A DNA stretch of 64,000 bases from Agromyces sp. ISL-38 (GCF_018613935.1 NZ_JAGGPF010000009.1:310001-374000), one strand, 5' to 3'. Shown: positions 34,347 to 44,239, counted from the stretch's first letter. Made by a program: numbers and translations. Notes: generated by a model not told the origin, from the letters alone.

Positions 34347-35580
34347 GCTCGCCGTCGAGCTGTACGGGCAGGAGGTCGGCCGCTTGGTCGGCGCCGACTG
34401 GCGACGGTTCGACTTCGAGACATCCGCCAGCGCGATCGAACGGTTCGGGCTGGGCAGCACACTGCTGTCGACGTCGGTGCCGTTAGTGCCGTTCGGGAAC
34501 CGCTCGCACGTCGCACGGCGCCGCAACTTCTTCGCCGAACTCCTCCCCGAGGGCGATCTGCTCACCGACCTCGCCGCGCAGGCGCGCCTGCCCGAGTACG
34601 ACGTGCTCGGTCTGCTCGCCCACTATGGCCGCGACGTCGCCGGCGCCCTGCAGGTCTACGATCCTGCGGCACCCGGCGAGCCGCGCACCCCGTTCATCAC
34701 TCCGATCGATCGAGCCGAGATCGGCCGGCTCCTCCGGAATCCGGCCGCACTCCCCCTCGGCAACGACCTGACCACCGGCAAGACCTCCCTCAACGGCGTG
34801 CAACCCAAGGTCGTGCTCGCGCGAATCGACGACGCATGGCATCGCGTGCACGACGGATACCCCTCGACGCACATCCTCAAGCCCGAGGTCGCCCGGTACC
34901 CGACGATGATCTTCGATGAGGCGTACGGCGCCCGCATCGCTCGCGCGCTCGACCTCATCGAGTACGACACGTGGATCGAGGAGTTCGGCGACATCCGCGC
35001 GCTCGTCATCGAACGGTACGACCGGTCAACGGACGCCCCGACCGGGCGGGTGCACCAGGAGGACATGTGCCAGGCGCTCGGCGTGCCGCGCACGCAGAAG
35101 TACCAGGAGCAGGGCGGCGCGGCGACGCTCGACCGCATCCACTCGCTCGTCCGCTCGCACGCGGGCGCCGCCTCGGTCGAGCAGCTCGCCCGGATGGTGG
35201 TGCTCGCCGTCGCGATCGGCAACGTCGACCTGCACGCGAAGAACCTCGCGCTGCTGCATCCGTTCGACGCACCCTCGACGCTCGCGCCCGCCTACGACAC
35301 CGTGCCGCTGCGGCACCAGCCGAACGACGGGCGGATGGCGTTCGCCGTTAACGCCGTCTACCGGCACGCCGACATCACCGTCGACGACCTCGAGGCGCAG
35401 CTCGGGTCGTGGTCGGGCGCCGCCGGCGCGTTGGTACGGCCGACACTGGAGCAGATCGCCGAGGTGGTTGAGGCGGAAGCGCCGCATCCGTCGGCGCACA
35501 GCGGGCTCCGCCACGAGCTCAGTGCATTCGTGTCGAATCTGCTCGGTGGTGCGTCGATCGGATCACCGGCGACACGGTAA
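34339..35580 (+). CDS. hipA: HipA-type serine/threonine kinase toxin
   Basis: A 413-residue kinase toxin of the HipBA persistence module, which in E. coli phosphorylates glutamyl-tRNA synthetase. The N-terminal subdomain shows NFFAELLPEGDLL. The ATP-binding loop is SLNGVQPKVVLA, the catalytic loop NVDLHAKNLALLH (Asp and Asn present) and the metal-binding Asp is in LAPAYDTVPL. All are intact, so the toxin should be active. The module sits between the ABC1 kinase gene and a degraded duplicate of its 3' end. Confidence 0.92.
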   Translation: MPELAVELYGQEVGRLVGADWRRFDFETSASAIERFGLGSTLLSTSVPLVPFGNRSHVARRRNFFAELLPEGDLLTDLAAQARLPEYDVLGLLAHYGRDVAGALQVYDPAAPGEPRTPFITPIDRAEIGRLLRNPAALPLGNDLTTGKTSLNGVQPKVVLARIDDAWHRVHDGYPSTHILKPEVARYPTMIFDEAYGARIARALDLIEYDTWIEEFGDIRALVIERYDRSTDAPTGRVHQEDMCQALGVPRTQKYQEQGGAATLDRIHSLVRSHAGAASVEQLARMVVLAVAIGNVDLHAKNLALLHPFDAPSTLAPAYDTVPLRHQPNDGRMAFAVNAVYRHADITVDDLEAQLGSWSGAAGALVRPTLEQIAEVVEAEAPHPSAHSGLRHELSAFVSNLLGGASIGSPATR

Positions 35581-35588
35581 CACAGGGG

Positions 35589-35960
35589 CGATGGCCGAGC
35601 TGTTCGCGCGTTTCGGGGGGATGGGCCTCGCCGAGGTGCGGCAAATCGACCAGCGCGAACTGCGCAGCTTCGCGATCGAGTTCGGCGAGGTGATGCGGTC
35701 GCTGCCATTCCAACTGCCAGAGAACTTTCTGCTCATCATCCGGGGCGATGTCGCTGACATCAGGCATGTGCAGCTCGCTCGACCCCGACTTCAACATGTG
35801 GGACGCCGTCGAGCCCTACGCCGCGCAACTCCTGCGCGACGAGCGCGGCAACATCGTGCAGGCGCTCGGGCAGGAGGCGCTGTCGTTCGCAGGCACGGTC
35901 GCGCGGCTTCTGCACGCCCTGTTCGCCGGGGGTTCGGGCGGCGTGGGCCGGGGTGATCGG
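35589..35960 (+). pseudogene. degraded duplicate of the ABC1 kinase gene 3' end
   Basis: The DNA matches 33399-33990 closely, starting at GCGATGGCCGAG. It has an extra G near 35743 that shifts the frame, and lacks about 210 bases matching roughly 33720-33933, so that the end (CTGCACGCCCTGTTCGCC) follows directly. No start or kinase core is present. It makes a direct repeat around hipBA. Confidence 0.9.
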
Positions 35961-35961
35961 A

Positions 35962-35993
35962 CGGTGCAGTGCTACGCGAGCGGATGCATCCGT
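35962..35993 (-). pseudogene. fragment of a doc gene 3' end
   Basis: These 32 bases are identical to 50671-50702, which hold the last codons and stop of the doc copy at 50681 (ERMHPLA-stop), and nearly so to 43856. Nothing of the rest of doc remains. Confidence 0.6.
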
Positions 35994-36046
35994 GCTCCCT
36001 GGCATTCCGCTACGCGGCGCCGCACCGTGGGCACCGGGGTCACGCC

Positions 36047-37348
36047 TCAGGCGACGGCGCGATCCGGCGCGAGCACCGCGTTCGCCTCGGCGAAGGCGTC
36101 GAGCAGCCGCACCGTGTCCGCCATCTGCTCGTTCCACACCGCCCGAACGATGTCGATCCGGTCGTCGTCGTCCTGCAGCGCGGCGAGGTACCGCTCGACA
36201 CCTGCGAACCCGCCGTCCGCGGCCTCGTGCAGCGCGATTATCCGGATCGCTGACTTCGTCTGCACCCCGTACACCGGGATCTGCGGACCGCGCGGCGCGG
36301 CCAGCCCGATGAAGTACAGCTTCTCCAGCCCCTTCGGCACGATCCCGCCCGCGTAGCGCAGCGGCACCCCGCCACGACGCTCGACGAGCGAGGCCTCCAT
36401 GAACGGCAGGCTCGCGTGGAACCCAGTCGCCCACAGGATGGTGTCGTACTCGCGCGCCGTGCCATCAGAGAAGTGCACGGTGCGGCCCTCGAACCGGGTG
36501 ATACCCGGCACGATGCGCACCCGGCCGTGCTGCACCCAGTACAGCAGCAGGTCGTTCACGACCGTGCGGCCCTCGGCGAGGGTGCGGTACTTCGGCTCGG
36601 GCATGCCCGGGTAGTTGTGCCACTCCCCGATCGAGACCCGCGCGAGCAGGCGCGCGATGAGGTCCTGCTCGTCGGGCGAGAACTGCCCCATCCACGGCAC
36701 CTCCTGCCGCGGCACGCCGAAGTACGCCTTCGGCTGGAAGTAGGTGCCCTCGCGAATCACGATGTCGACCTCGAGACGGTGCTGCGCGGCATCCACCGCC
36801 AGGTCGCACCCCGAGTTGCCCGCACCCACAACGAGCACTCGCGTGCCGGAGATGTCGCCCGTGTTGCGGTACGAACCCGAGTGGATCTGCGTCCCCATGA
36901 ACTCGCCCGGCACCGTCGGCACCTTCTGGTCCCACAGGTGCCCGTTGGCCACGAGCACCCCGTCGTACTCGACGCGCTCACCCGTGTGGAGCGTGACGGT
37001 CCAGCCCGCCGAGCCGACCGGGCCGTCGGTCGCGATCGGCTCGACCGAGGTCACGGCCGTATTGAAGCGGATGACGTCGTAGTGCCCGTGCGCCCGCGCG
37101 TAGGACTCGAGGTACTCCCGCACCTGGTCGCGTCGCGGGAAGGGCGGGTAGTCGGCCGGCATCGGGAAGCCCTCGAAGCCGGTCGTGTCGCGCGAGGTGA
37201 TGAGGTGCAGCGCGTCGTAGTCAGTGTGCCAGTGGCCGCCGACGCGATCGGTCTTCTCGTAGCAGTCGACGTCGTAGCCGGCATGCCGCAGCTGCTGCAG
37301 CGCGGAGATGCCGGCTGCGCCGGCGCCGATCACGCAATAACGGGTCAT
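36047..37348 (-). CDS. flavin-dependent monooxygenase (FMO/Baeyer-Villiger type)
   Basis: A 433-residue enzyme that would use FAD, NADPH and oxygen. The FAD motif is GAGAAGISALQQL at the N-terminus, and the NADPH motif GAGNSGCDLAVD lies at about residue 168. ATGF in DTILWATGFHASL is the strand typical of FMOs. AAGGAG precedes the ATG. It is the last gene of the minus-strand catabolic cluster after the ABC importer. The imported compound is probably its substrate or precursor, for instance an amine, sulfide or ketone; this is inference. Confidence 0.88.
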   Translation of the reverse strand: MTRYCVIGAGAAGISALQQLRHAGYDVDCYEKTDRVGGHWHTDYDALHLITSRDTTGFEGFPMPADYPPFPRRDQVREYLESYARAHGHYDVIRFNTAVTSVEPIATDGPVGSAGWTVTLHTGERVEYDGVLVANGHLWDQKVPTVPGEFMGTQIHSGSYRNTGDISGTRVLVVGAGNSGCDLAVDAAQHRLEVDIVIREGTYFQPKAYFGVPRQEVPWMGQFSPDEQDLIARLLARVSIGEWHNYPGMPEPKYRTLAEGRTVVNDLLLYWVQHGRVRIVPGITRFEGRTVHFSDGTAREYDTILWATGFHASLPFMEASLVERRGGVPLRYAGGIVPKGLEKLYFIGLAAPRGPQIPVYGVQTKSAIRIIALHEAADGGFAGVERYLAALQDDDDRIDIVRAVWNEQMADTVRLLDAFAEANAVLAPDRAVA

Positions 37349-37455
37349 GGGTGGCTCCTTCTTGAAAGGCGGCCGGGTCGATCCGGTCGCGGGGTTGGGT
37401 TGAGGTCGGGGCGCAACGGAGGTCGCTGCGCGGGCGGTCGGCGACGAGGCATCCG

Positions 37456-38100
37456 TCACACCGCCCCGCGCGCGAGTCGGTGCTCGACCCACACCGACAG
37501 CCATGTGGCGGGCACCGCGATCGCGGCGAAGATGAGGCCCGTGATCGTGTAGACCGCGAGGTACTGGAAGGTGATCGTCGACACCTGATACGCCTGGCTC
37601 ATCAGCTCGTTGACCGAGATCGAGTAGGCGAGCGACGTGGCCTGGAACGACATGATCGCGAGGCCCATCAATGCCGGGATCGACGACCGCAGGCCCTGCG
37701 GGAGCACGATGCGAACGAACGAGGTCGTGCGCGAGAGCCCGAGCGCCGACGCCGCCTCGCGCTGCACGGCCGGCACCGACTGGATGCCCCCGCGGATCAT
37801 CTCCGACGAATACGCCGCTGCCGTGAATGTCAGACCGATGACCGCCGCCCAGAAATTCTCGAACAGCACGCCGAGCGCGGGAAGACCGAAGTAGACGATG
37901 TAGAGCACGACCAGGGCGGGGATGCCGCGGCCGATCTCGACGACAACGAGCGCGGGCCACTTCAGCCAGGGCCGCCGCGACGAGACGCCGAGCGCGAAGG
38001 CGAGCCCGATGACGTAGCCGAACACGACCGAGAGCGCGGTCAACTGGAGGCTGACGAGAAGGCCCTGGCCGAGCCGGGGCAGGTACTCGGTGAGATCCAT
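37456..38100 (-). CDS. polar amino-acid-type ABC transporter permease
   Basis: A 214-residue permease of the HisMQ family with about five membrane segments. The EAA loop is REAASALGLSRTTSFVRIVLP. The ATG at 38100 overlaps the stop of the partner permease (TGATG), so they are coupled. A longer frame upstream is a shadow. With the two other ABC genes and the binding protein it makes one importer. Confidence 0.9.
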   Translation of the reverse strand: MDLTEYLPRLGQGLLVSLQLTALSVVFGYVIGLAFALGVSSRRPWLKWPALVVVEIGRGIPALVVLYIVYFGLPALGVLFENFWAAVIGLTFTAAAYSSEMIRGGIQSVPAVQREAASALGLSRTTSFVRIVLPQGLRSSIPALMGLAIMSFQATSLAYSISVNELMSQAYQVSTITFQYLAVYTITGLIFAAIAVPATWLSVWVEHRLARGAV

Positions 38101-38741
38101 CAGTGGGTCCTCCTCAGCCGGGTGTCGAGGCGCCGGGCCGTGACGGCCACGGGAACGCTGATGATGAGGTAGACGGCGGCCGCGATGAAGAACGGCACGA
38201 TGCCGGCCGTCGCGGGGTTCTGCCGGGCGAACATCGTCGCGTTGAACACCATGTCGGCGACGCCGATCGTGGAGGCGATCGACGAGTCCTTCAGCAGCGA
38301 CAGCAGGTAGGTGGCGATCGAGGGCAGCGCCGTGCGCAGGGCCTGCGGTGCGAGGACGCGGCCGAACGTCACCGTTCGACCGAGGCCGAGCGCGCTGGCA
38401 GCCTCCGACTGCCCACGCGGCACGGTCGCGAACCCACCCCGGTAGATCTCGGCGAGGTACGCACTCGAGATGATCCCGAGCCCCCACACCGCAGCGGTCA
38501 GCGAGTCGAACCGGAACGCGCCGATCGAGACGCCGAAGTAGAGGAGGAACAGCCACACGATGGGCGGCACCCCGCGGATGAGGTCGACGACGAACCGGCA
38601 CGCGAGCCGCACCGCGCGGATCCGCGAGCGGAGCCCGATCATGAGCGGGATCCCGCCGACGAGGCCGATCGCGAACGCGAGCGCGGTCACGAGCAGCGTC
38701 ATCGGCAGGCCGAGCAGCACGACGAGGAGCGCGTCGCCCAT
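38100..38741 (-). CDS. polar amino-acid-type ABC transporter permease
   Basis: A 213-residue second permease of the same importer. The EAA loop reads SEAASALGLGRTVTFGRVLAP. The first helix (LLVVLLGLPMTLLVTALAFA) begins almost at the start codon. It follows the ATPase gene by one base and overlaps the next permease, all on the minus strand. Confidence 0.9.
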   Translation of the reverse strand: MGDALLVVLLGLPMTLLVTALAFAIGLVGGIPLMIGLRSRIRAVRLACRFVVDLIRGVPPIVWLFLLYFGVSIGAFRFDSLTAAVWGLGIISSAYLAEIYRGGFATVPRGQSEAASALGLGRTVTFGRVLAPQALRTALPSIATYLLSLLKDSSIASTIGVADMVFNATMFARQNPATAGIVPFFIAAAVYLIISVPVAVTARRLDTRLRRTH

Positions 38742-38742
38742 C

Positions 38743-39528
38743 TCAGCGCTCCAGGACCGCGCTGAGGAACCGCCGCGTGCGCTCTTCGCGGGGGTTCGCC
38801 ATGATCTGCGCCGGGTCGCCCTCCTCGATGATGTGACCCTCGGCCATCACGACGAGGTGGTCGGAGACATCCCGCGCGAACTGCATCTCGTGGGTGACGA
38901 CGATCATCGTCATGCCCGCGTCGGCGAGCTCACGCATCACGGCGAGCACCTCGACGCCGACCTCCGGGTCGAGGGCGCTCGTCGGCTCGTCGAACAGCAT
39001 GACGCGCGGGTTGAGCGCGAGCGCGCGCACGATCGCGATGCGCTGCTGCTGACCGCCCGAGCACTTGCCGGGGTGCTGGTCGGCCTTCTCGGCGAGGCCG
39101 ACGCGCTCGAGGAGCACGCGGGCGCGCGCCTCGGCCTCCTCACGGCTGCGGCCGAGGATCCGCTCCTGCGGGAATGCGATGTTCCGCAGCACCGTGAAGT
39201 GCGGGAAGAGGTTGAACGACTGGAAGACCATGCCGACCTGGCGACGGAGGGCGAGCAGGTCACGGTCCTTCACGCGCTCGCCGGCGCGGATGGTCTGCGA
39301 CCCGACCGTGACGGTGCCGCCGTCGGGTGTCTCGAGCAGGTTCACGCAGCGCAGCAGCGTGCTCTTGCCCGAGCCCGACGGGCCGATCAGCGCGGTGACA
39401 CTGCCTGGCTTCACGCTCATGGAGATGCCGTCGAGCACGAGGTGGTCTCCGAACCGCTTGGACAGGTCGGAGATCTCGACGCCGGCGATCGCGAGCTCGT
39501 TCGCCTCGGTGATGAGTGGGACGTTCAC
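38743..39528 (-). CDS. polar amino-acid-type ABC transporter ATPase
   Basis: A 261-residue GlnQ-like ATPase. Walker A is GPSGSGKST, the Q loop [13 protein letters not shown], the signature [11 protein letters not shown] (Cys for the usual Leu) and Walker [14 protein letters not shown]. The start is GTG at 39528 with GAGGAG in front. It energises the two permeases encoded immediately downstream. Confidence 0.92.
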   Translation of the reverse strand: MNVPLITEANELAIAGVEISDLSKRFGDHLVLDGISMSVKPGSVTALIGPSGSGKSTLLRCVNLLETPDGGTVTVGSQTIRAGERVKDRDLLALRRQVGMVFQSFNLFPHFTVLRNIAFPQERILGRSREEAEARARVLLERVGLAEKADQHPGKCSGGQQQRIAIVRALALNPRVMLFDEPTSALDPEVGVEVLAVMRELADAGMTMIVVTHEMQFARDVSDHLVVMAEGHIIEEGDPAQIMANPREERTRRFLSAVLER

Positions 39529-39620
39529 GGATGGCTCCTCAGGCGGCTGGGACTGGGCTTGGGGCCGGATGGTGGCTGGGGCCGGGCGCCGGCCGGTCGG
39601 GGCCGGCGCCCGGAAGGGGA

Positions 39621-40505
39621 TCAGAACTCGGTCGACGACTGGTCGGCGGGAACGAGCAGGTCGGCCGGCAGGTCGTAGTCGGCGAGCAGGTCGGCGAGCG
39701 TTCCGTCTTCGCGATACTCGTCGATCAGGGCGCTGATCGCGGCGGTGAGCTCGGTGTTCTCCTTCGCGATCGGGAACGCGATTCGCGGCATCTCGGTGGT
39801 GATCGCGACGCGGTCGTCGACCTCGGCAGGCTCGACCTTGAAATCGGTGTCGGCGTAGGCGGCGACCGCCACTGCATAGCCGTCGAGCGCGGCCTGGATG
39901 CGGCCGTTCAGCAGGTCCTGCTTCATCTCGATGGTGCCGGGGTAGGTCTTGAACTGGTCGCCGAGGATGGCGCTGACGTCGGCCTCCCACGAGAACCCGG
40001 CGCCGCTGCCGACCGCGCCGATCGTCTCGAGCTCCTCGACGGTCGAGGCGCCGTCGGCCGAGATGATGCCCATCGTGTCGTAGAAGGTCGCGGTGGTGAA
40101 CCCGACCTGCTCGGCGCGGGCCTCGGTGACGTACCATCCGCCGCTGATCAGGTCGGTCTTCTTCTGCTCGCTGATCATCGGGATGCCGTTGGCGTAGGTG
40201 ATCGGCACGAACGCGATGCCCAGGCACTCGGCCTCGGCGACCTTCTTGATGACGTCGATCTCGAGGCCGGATGCATCCGTACCCTCGGTTTGCGTGTAGG
40301 GGAGGTTCTCGGGCACGCCGACCGTGAGCACGCCCTCGGTGTAGGTCGTGAGGCCGTCGTGGGCGGGGGTGCAGTCCTCGGCGACGGCCGACCCGGAGGC
40401 GGACGACGTGGCACAGCCGGCGAGGGCGATGGAGGCGAGCCCGAGGGCGGTCGCGGCGGAGAGGGCGCGGATGGTGGTGCGAGTGGCGGTGCGAGTGGCG
40501 GTCAT
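39621..40505 (-). CDS. family-3 substrate-binding lipoprotein
   Basis: A 294-residue lipoprotein: an Arg/Thr-rich start, a signal helix and the lipobox ALAGC (about residues 27-31). The family-3 motif [21 protein letters not shown] matches the domain that binds amino acids and related small charged compounds. It lies between the ATPase and the dehydrogenases. The ligand is unknown; the neighbouring FMO and SDR genes suggest a small amine or alcohol-bearing compound. Confidence 0.9.
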   Translation of the reverse strand: MTATRTATRTTIRALSAATALGLASIALAGCATSSASGSAVAEDCTPAHDGLTTYTEGVLTVGVPENLPYTQTEGTDASGLEIDVIKKVAEAECLGIAFVPITYANGIPMISEQKKTDLISGGWYVTEARAEQVGFTTATFYDTMGIISADGASTVEELETIGAVGSGAGFSWEADVSAILGDQFKTYPGTIEMKQDLLNGRIQAALDGYAVAVAAYADTDFKVEPAEVDDRVAITTEMPRIAFPIAKENTELTAAISALIDEYREDGTLADLLADYDLPADLLVPADQSSTEF

Positions 40506-40561
40506 GGAATGACTCCTTCGGTGGGGGAACGGGTTGATCGGTTGTGCGTTGCGGTGCGGGA

Positions 40562-41293
40562 TCAGACGGCGGTCAGGCCGCCGTCGATGGTGACGACCGA
40601 GCCGGTGACGAACGACGACGCCGGTGAGAGCAGGTAGGCGATGAGCGGCGAGATCTCCTCGGCCTGGGCGCGACGGCCGAGCGGCGTAGCGCTGCTCGTG
40701 CCGCCGGCCGGCTCGTCGTCGTTCATGGGCGTGGCGACGCCGCCGGGGGTGATGGCGTTGACGCGCACGGTCGGGGCGAGTTCCACAGCGGCCACGCGGG
40801 TGAGCGCGAGCACCGCGGCCTTCGATGCGGAGTAGGCGGCGTAGCCGGCGGAGCCGACGAGGGCCGCGGTCGACGAGACGTTGACGATGGCCCCGCCGCC
40901 CGACGCCGCCATGAGGGGCGCGAGTGCGCGGATGCCGAGGAACGTCCCGTGCACGTTGACGCGCTCGTGCAGCGTCCACGCGTCGACCGTGGTGTCGGCG
41001 ATCGAGGCGTGACGCAGGATGCCGGCGTTGTTCACGAGGCCGCGCAGCGGAATGCCCTCGGCGGCGATCCGGTCGGCGAGCCCGGCCCACGCGCGCTCGT
41101 CGGCGACGTCGAGCGCGTGGAAGACGGCGTCGACGCCCGAGGCGCGGAGGACCGCCGCGGTGCGCTCGCCCTCGTCGGCGAGCACGTCGGTGAGGATGAC
41201 GCGAGTGCCGGGGCGTCCGAGATGCGCCGCGTGCGCGGCGCCTTGGCCGCGTGCACCGCCCGTCACGACGACGACGGAGGTCGACGGGGTCAT
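40562..41293 (-). CDS. short-chain dehydrogenase (SDR)
   Basis: A 243-residue classical SDR oxidoreductase. The cofactor motif is [20 protein letters not shown] is in [10 protein letters not shown], catalytic Ser is in VNVSSTAAL and Tyr-x-x-x-Lys in YSASKAAV; the C-terminus [11 protein letters not shown] is typical. The Asp after strand 2 (ILTDV) favours NAD. It starts inside the stop of the upstream SDR gene (ATGA). It probably oxidises or reduces an intermediate of the imported compound. Confidence 0.9.
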   Translation of the reverse strand: MTPSTSVVVVTGGARGQGAAHAAHLGRPGTRVILTDVLADEGERTAAVLRASGVDAVFHALDVADERAWAGLADRIAAEGIPLRGLVNNAGILRHASIADTTVDAWTLHERVNVHGTFLGIRALAPLMAASGGGAIVNVSSTAALVGSAGYAAYSASKAAVLALTRVAAVELAPTVRVNAITPGGVATPMNDDEPAGGTSSATPLGRRAQAEEISPLIAYLLSPASSFVTGSVVTIDGGLTAV

Positions 41294-42021
41294 CAGCGCA
41301 TCACGTCCCCGCCGGAGAGCACGACCGTCTCCCCCGTCATGAATCCGGCCTGCGAGCTCGTGAGCAACCGTACCCATTCGGCGATCTCGCCGGGCTGGGC
41401 GACCCGGCGGAGCGGGATCGACGCGGCCGCGGCATCCATTCGGCCCGTCGCGGCGTTGCCGGGGGTGGCGACCCAGCCGGGCGCGATGCCGTTGACCCGG
41501 ATGCCGGCGGGCGCGAGCTCGAGCGCGAGGGACTTGGTGAGCATCACCACGGCGGCCTTCGAGGCGCCGTAGAGCAGCTGGCCCGGCGAGACCGTGAAGG
41601 CGTCGACCGAGGCGAAGTTCACGATGGCCGAGCCGGCGCCCATGCGCGGCCGTGCGGCAGCGGAGACGTTGAGGACACCGAGGACGTTGATGTCGAAGAT
41701 GCGGCGGAAGGACGCCTCGTCGTAGGTGTCGAGCGTTGTGGGCGGGTACACGCCGGCAATGTTCGCGACCGCGTCGATCGCGGCGCCGGCCGGGAGCACG
41801 GCGTCGATCGCCGCCGTGACAGCGTCGCGGTCGCGCACATCGGCGACCGCGGCGAGGAACGTGCCCGCAGTTCCATCGGTGTCGGCGGCCAGCGCCGGCT
41901 GGGCTTCGACGACGTCGAGGCCGACCACGGTCCAGCCGTGGCGGAGGAAGACCTCGGCGGTCGCGAGTCCCATTCCCGATGCGGCGCCCGTGACGATGAC
42001 GGTGCCCGTGGTGTCCTGCAT
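41293..42021 (-). CDS. short-chain dehydrogenase (SDR), first gene of the cluster
   Basis: A 242-residue SDR with TGAASGMGLATAEVF, NIAGVYPP (NNAG variant NIAG), Ser in VNFASVDAF and YGASKAAV. The Asp in VGLDVV again favours NAD. It is the promoter-proximal gene of the seven-gene minus-strand cluster and is divergent from the LysR gene, with 119 bases between. Confidence 0.9.
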   Translation of the reverse strand: MQDTTGTVIVTGAASGMGLATAEVFLRHGWTVVGLDVVEAQPALAADTDGTAGTFLAAVADVRDRDAVTAAIDAVLPAGAAIDAVANIAGVYPPTTLDTYDEASFRRIFDINVLGVLNVSAAARPRMGAGSAIVNFASVDAFTVSPGQLLYGASKAAVVMLTKSLALELAPAGIRVNGIAPGWVATPGNAATGRMDAAAASIPLRRVAQPGEIAEWVRLLTSSQAGFMTGETVVLSGGDVMR

Positions 42022-42140
42022 GTTCGACGGTTCCTAACGTTCGTGGTGTTGGAAATCCAGTGCACCAGCCGAGGATTCACAGGACAATGCTTATTCCGCG
42101 ATGCTAGACATAGGTAGAACCTTGATCAGAAGGGCATTTC

Positions 42141-43055
42141 ATGGTGCTTCCGACCATCCGGCAGCTCGAATACTTCATCACCGCAGCTCGCATCGGCACG
42201 TTCGCCGGCGCGGCTGCGGAGCACCATATTGCGCAGCCGAGCCTCTCGGAGCAGATCTCCGTGCTCGAGCGGTCGCTCGAGGTGCCGCTGTTCACGCGAA
42301 CGTCGCGTCGGCTGCTGCTGACGGATGCCGGCAAGCAGTTGCTTCCCCTCGCCGAGCAGACCGTGACCGACATGCGGGAGTTCGCGGAGTGGAGCCGACG
42401 CGTCCGATCGATCGAGGAGGGAACCGTCTCGTTCGGCACGTTCAACAGCGCGCACCTCTACCTGTTGACCGACCTGATCAGGGACTTCCACACGCTCCAC
42501 CCGAGTGTGCGGATCCAGGTCGTCGGACTCAACTCGTCGGAGGTCGCCGACGGGGTGCGCGAGGGCCGGCTCGAGGCCGGGCTCGTGCAACTGCCCGTCG
42601 ACGACCGCGAACTCGAGGTCACGCCATCCGTCTTCACCGACCAGGTGGTGTACGTCTCGAAGCGTCCTGAGCACACCCAGGCGCCGGTCGACATCCGCAC
42701 CCTCGCGACGCGGCCCCTCATTCTGTCAGAGGCCCGCTGGTCGCATGACGACCCGCTGCGCGTCTCGCTGCTCGAGCGTGCCCAGCGGGAGGGGATCACC
42801 CTCGAGCCGATCGTAGAGGTCGAGTTCCAGACCCACGCGCTCGAGCTCGCCGCCGAGGGCGTCGGCGACTCGCTCGTGTCGTACCACGTTGGCCGCTCAC
42901 TCATCGCCGCGCGCGGCATGACTTGGGCGCCGCTCGACCCGCCCATCGAGGAGCACTACGCGTTCGTCACCCGCCGCGGCGGAGCGATCTCGCCGGCGAC
43001 CGGGCAGTTCATGCGCCTCGCGCACCGGATCCTGCGGCGGATCGCAGGGGCATGA
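42141..43055 (+). CDS. LysR-type transcriptional regulator
   Basis: A 304-residue LysR protein. The winged helix-turn-helix is at residues 5-60 (RQLEYFITAARIGTFAGAAA, then PSLSEQISVLERSLEVPLF) and the effector-binding domain from about 90 on. Its divergent placement next to the SDR gene is the classical LysR layout, so it most likely activates the dehydrogenase-ABC-monooxygenase cluster in answer to the compound taken up. Its own promoter and the binding site should lie in 42022-42140. Confidence 0.9.
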   Translation: MVLPTIRQLEYFITAARIGTFAGAAAEHHIAQPSLSEQISVLERSLEVPLFTRTSRRLLLTDAGKQLLPLAEQTVTDMREFAEWSRRVRSIEEGTVSFGTFNSAHLYLLTDLIRDFHTLHPSVRIQVVGLNSSEVADGVREGRLEAGLVQLPVDDRELEVTPSVFTDQVVYVSKRPEHTQAPVDIRTLATRPLILSEARWSHDDPLRVSLLERAQREGITLEPIVEVEFQTHALELAAEGVGDSLVSYHVGRSLIAARGMTWAPLDPPIEEHYAFVTRRGGAISPATGQFMRLAHRILRRIAGA

Positions 43056-43142
43056 TCCGACCGGAGCGAGGCTGTCGAACGTGACCGTCGCGCCGGCATC
43101 CGCTCGTCACGATGCGTCACGCCGCATCCGTAGACTCGCCCC

Positions 43143-43817
43143 ATGACCCCACCCCGCACCGCGATCACCGGCGGCACCGGCTTCGTCGGACGCCACCTGG
43201 CCGCACGGCTCGGCCCTGAGGCATCCGTCGTCATCTCGCGACGCACCGGGGTCGACACCAGCGACGTCGACGCGCTGACGCGAGCATTCGAGGAGTGCGA
43301 GGTCGTCTACGGCCGCGGCGATCACCTCATTGATCACCTGGGCCGCACCGTGCAGACACTTCCCGTGTTCGCGACGGTCGGCTTCCGCGAGAAGCCCATC
43401 CGGCCCATCCCGATCGACGACCTCACCGACATCCTCGAGGCCGCGGTCAATGGTCGGATGCCGCGTGAGACCGTCGCCGTCGTCGGCGCCGAGCAATTGC
43501 TGCTGTCGAAGGCCGTGCGGCGCGTGGCATCCGTCGTCGGCCGTCGCGTGGTCGTGGTGCCGTGGCCGGTGTGGGCGCAGTACGCGCTCGCGCAGGTGAC
43601 CGAGTGGACCATGACCGTACCGCTCGTCGCGAAGGCGCAGGTGCGGATGCTCGCCGAGGGCGTGACGGATGCCGCGCCGCCCGCGGCATCCGTGCCCGAT
43701 GATCTGAAGCCGCGGCGCATGTTCACGGCTGAGCAGATCCGCAGCACCCTGCCCGAACCGGGCGGGTTCGGATGGCGGGACCTGCGGGTCAGCGGCGAAG
43801 GTCAGCCAAGGCGCTGA
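43143..43817 (+). pseudogene. epimerase copy with an in-frame internal deletion
   Basis: It matches the intact gene at 20289 at both ends but lacks about 80 codons: AFEECEVV is joined directly to YGRGDHLID. The frame stays open (224 residues), yet the lost part carries the NAGINRE-type strand and the catalytic YHESK, so the product cannot be a working SDR. It lies convergent with the Doc gene at 43856. DNA identity to the 20289 copy is high, by eye over 90% in the C-terminal part. Confidence 0.85.
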
Positions 43818-43855
43818 ACTCGTTGCCAACACCCGTTCGGCCTTCGACCGGAGAG

Positions 43856-44239
43856 CTACACGAGCGGATGCATCCGTTCTCGAACCCAATCGGCAACGCC
43901 TCCCAGCTCGACGTCTCCTGACGCGACCGATCGAAGAAACCGGTCAGCCCCATCGACATCGTCGACCAACAGATCGACGCCATTGAGCTCGAGAAACGCT
44001 GCCGTCACGATCCACGCCAGGCGCTTGTTGCCGTCGGCGAGCGCGTGATTGCGCATGACCGCCAAGAGGAGCACCGCCGCCTTCTCATCGAGCGTCGGAT
44101 GCACGTCTTCGCCGAAGACCGGCATCGGTGCGGCGAGCGCCGAGAGCAGCAGGTTGCGACCTCGTGCGCCGTCCTTGTAATGGAAGCCCTCCTCATCGAG
44201 GAGGGCTTCCACGTCTTCCGGGTCGAGAAACTCTGTCAC
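43856..44239 (-). CDS. doc: Doc-type Fic toxin (death-on-curing)
   Basis: A 127-residue toxin. The motif HALADGNKRLAW (about residue 66) is the Doc form of the Fic loop (HxFxxGNKR), which in phage P1 phosphorylates elongation factor Tu. I start it at the GTG 44239, which overlaps the antitoxin stop by GTGA; a longer frame upstream is the shadow of the antitoxin gene. A nearly identical second copy is at 50681 without antitoxin. Confidence 0.9.
   Translation of the reverse strand: MTEFLDPEDVEALLDEEGFHYKDGARGRNLLLSALAAPMPVFGEDVHPTLDEKAAVLLLAVMRNHALADGNKRLAWIVTAAFLELNGVDLLVDDVDGADRFLRSVASGDVELGGVADWVRERMHPLV

Noticed and set aside
42141..42674. Overlapping plus-strand frame at 42101 and minus frame at 42126 in the LysR gene
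   Set aside because: Both are shadows of the LysR coding sequence.
43143..43817. Treating the 224-residue epimerase variant as an active enzyme
   Set aside because: The in-frame deletion removes the YHESK active site and part of the cofactor domain.
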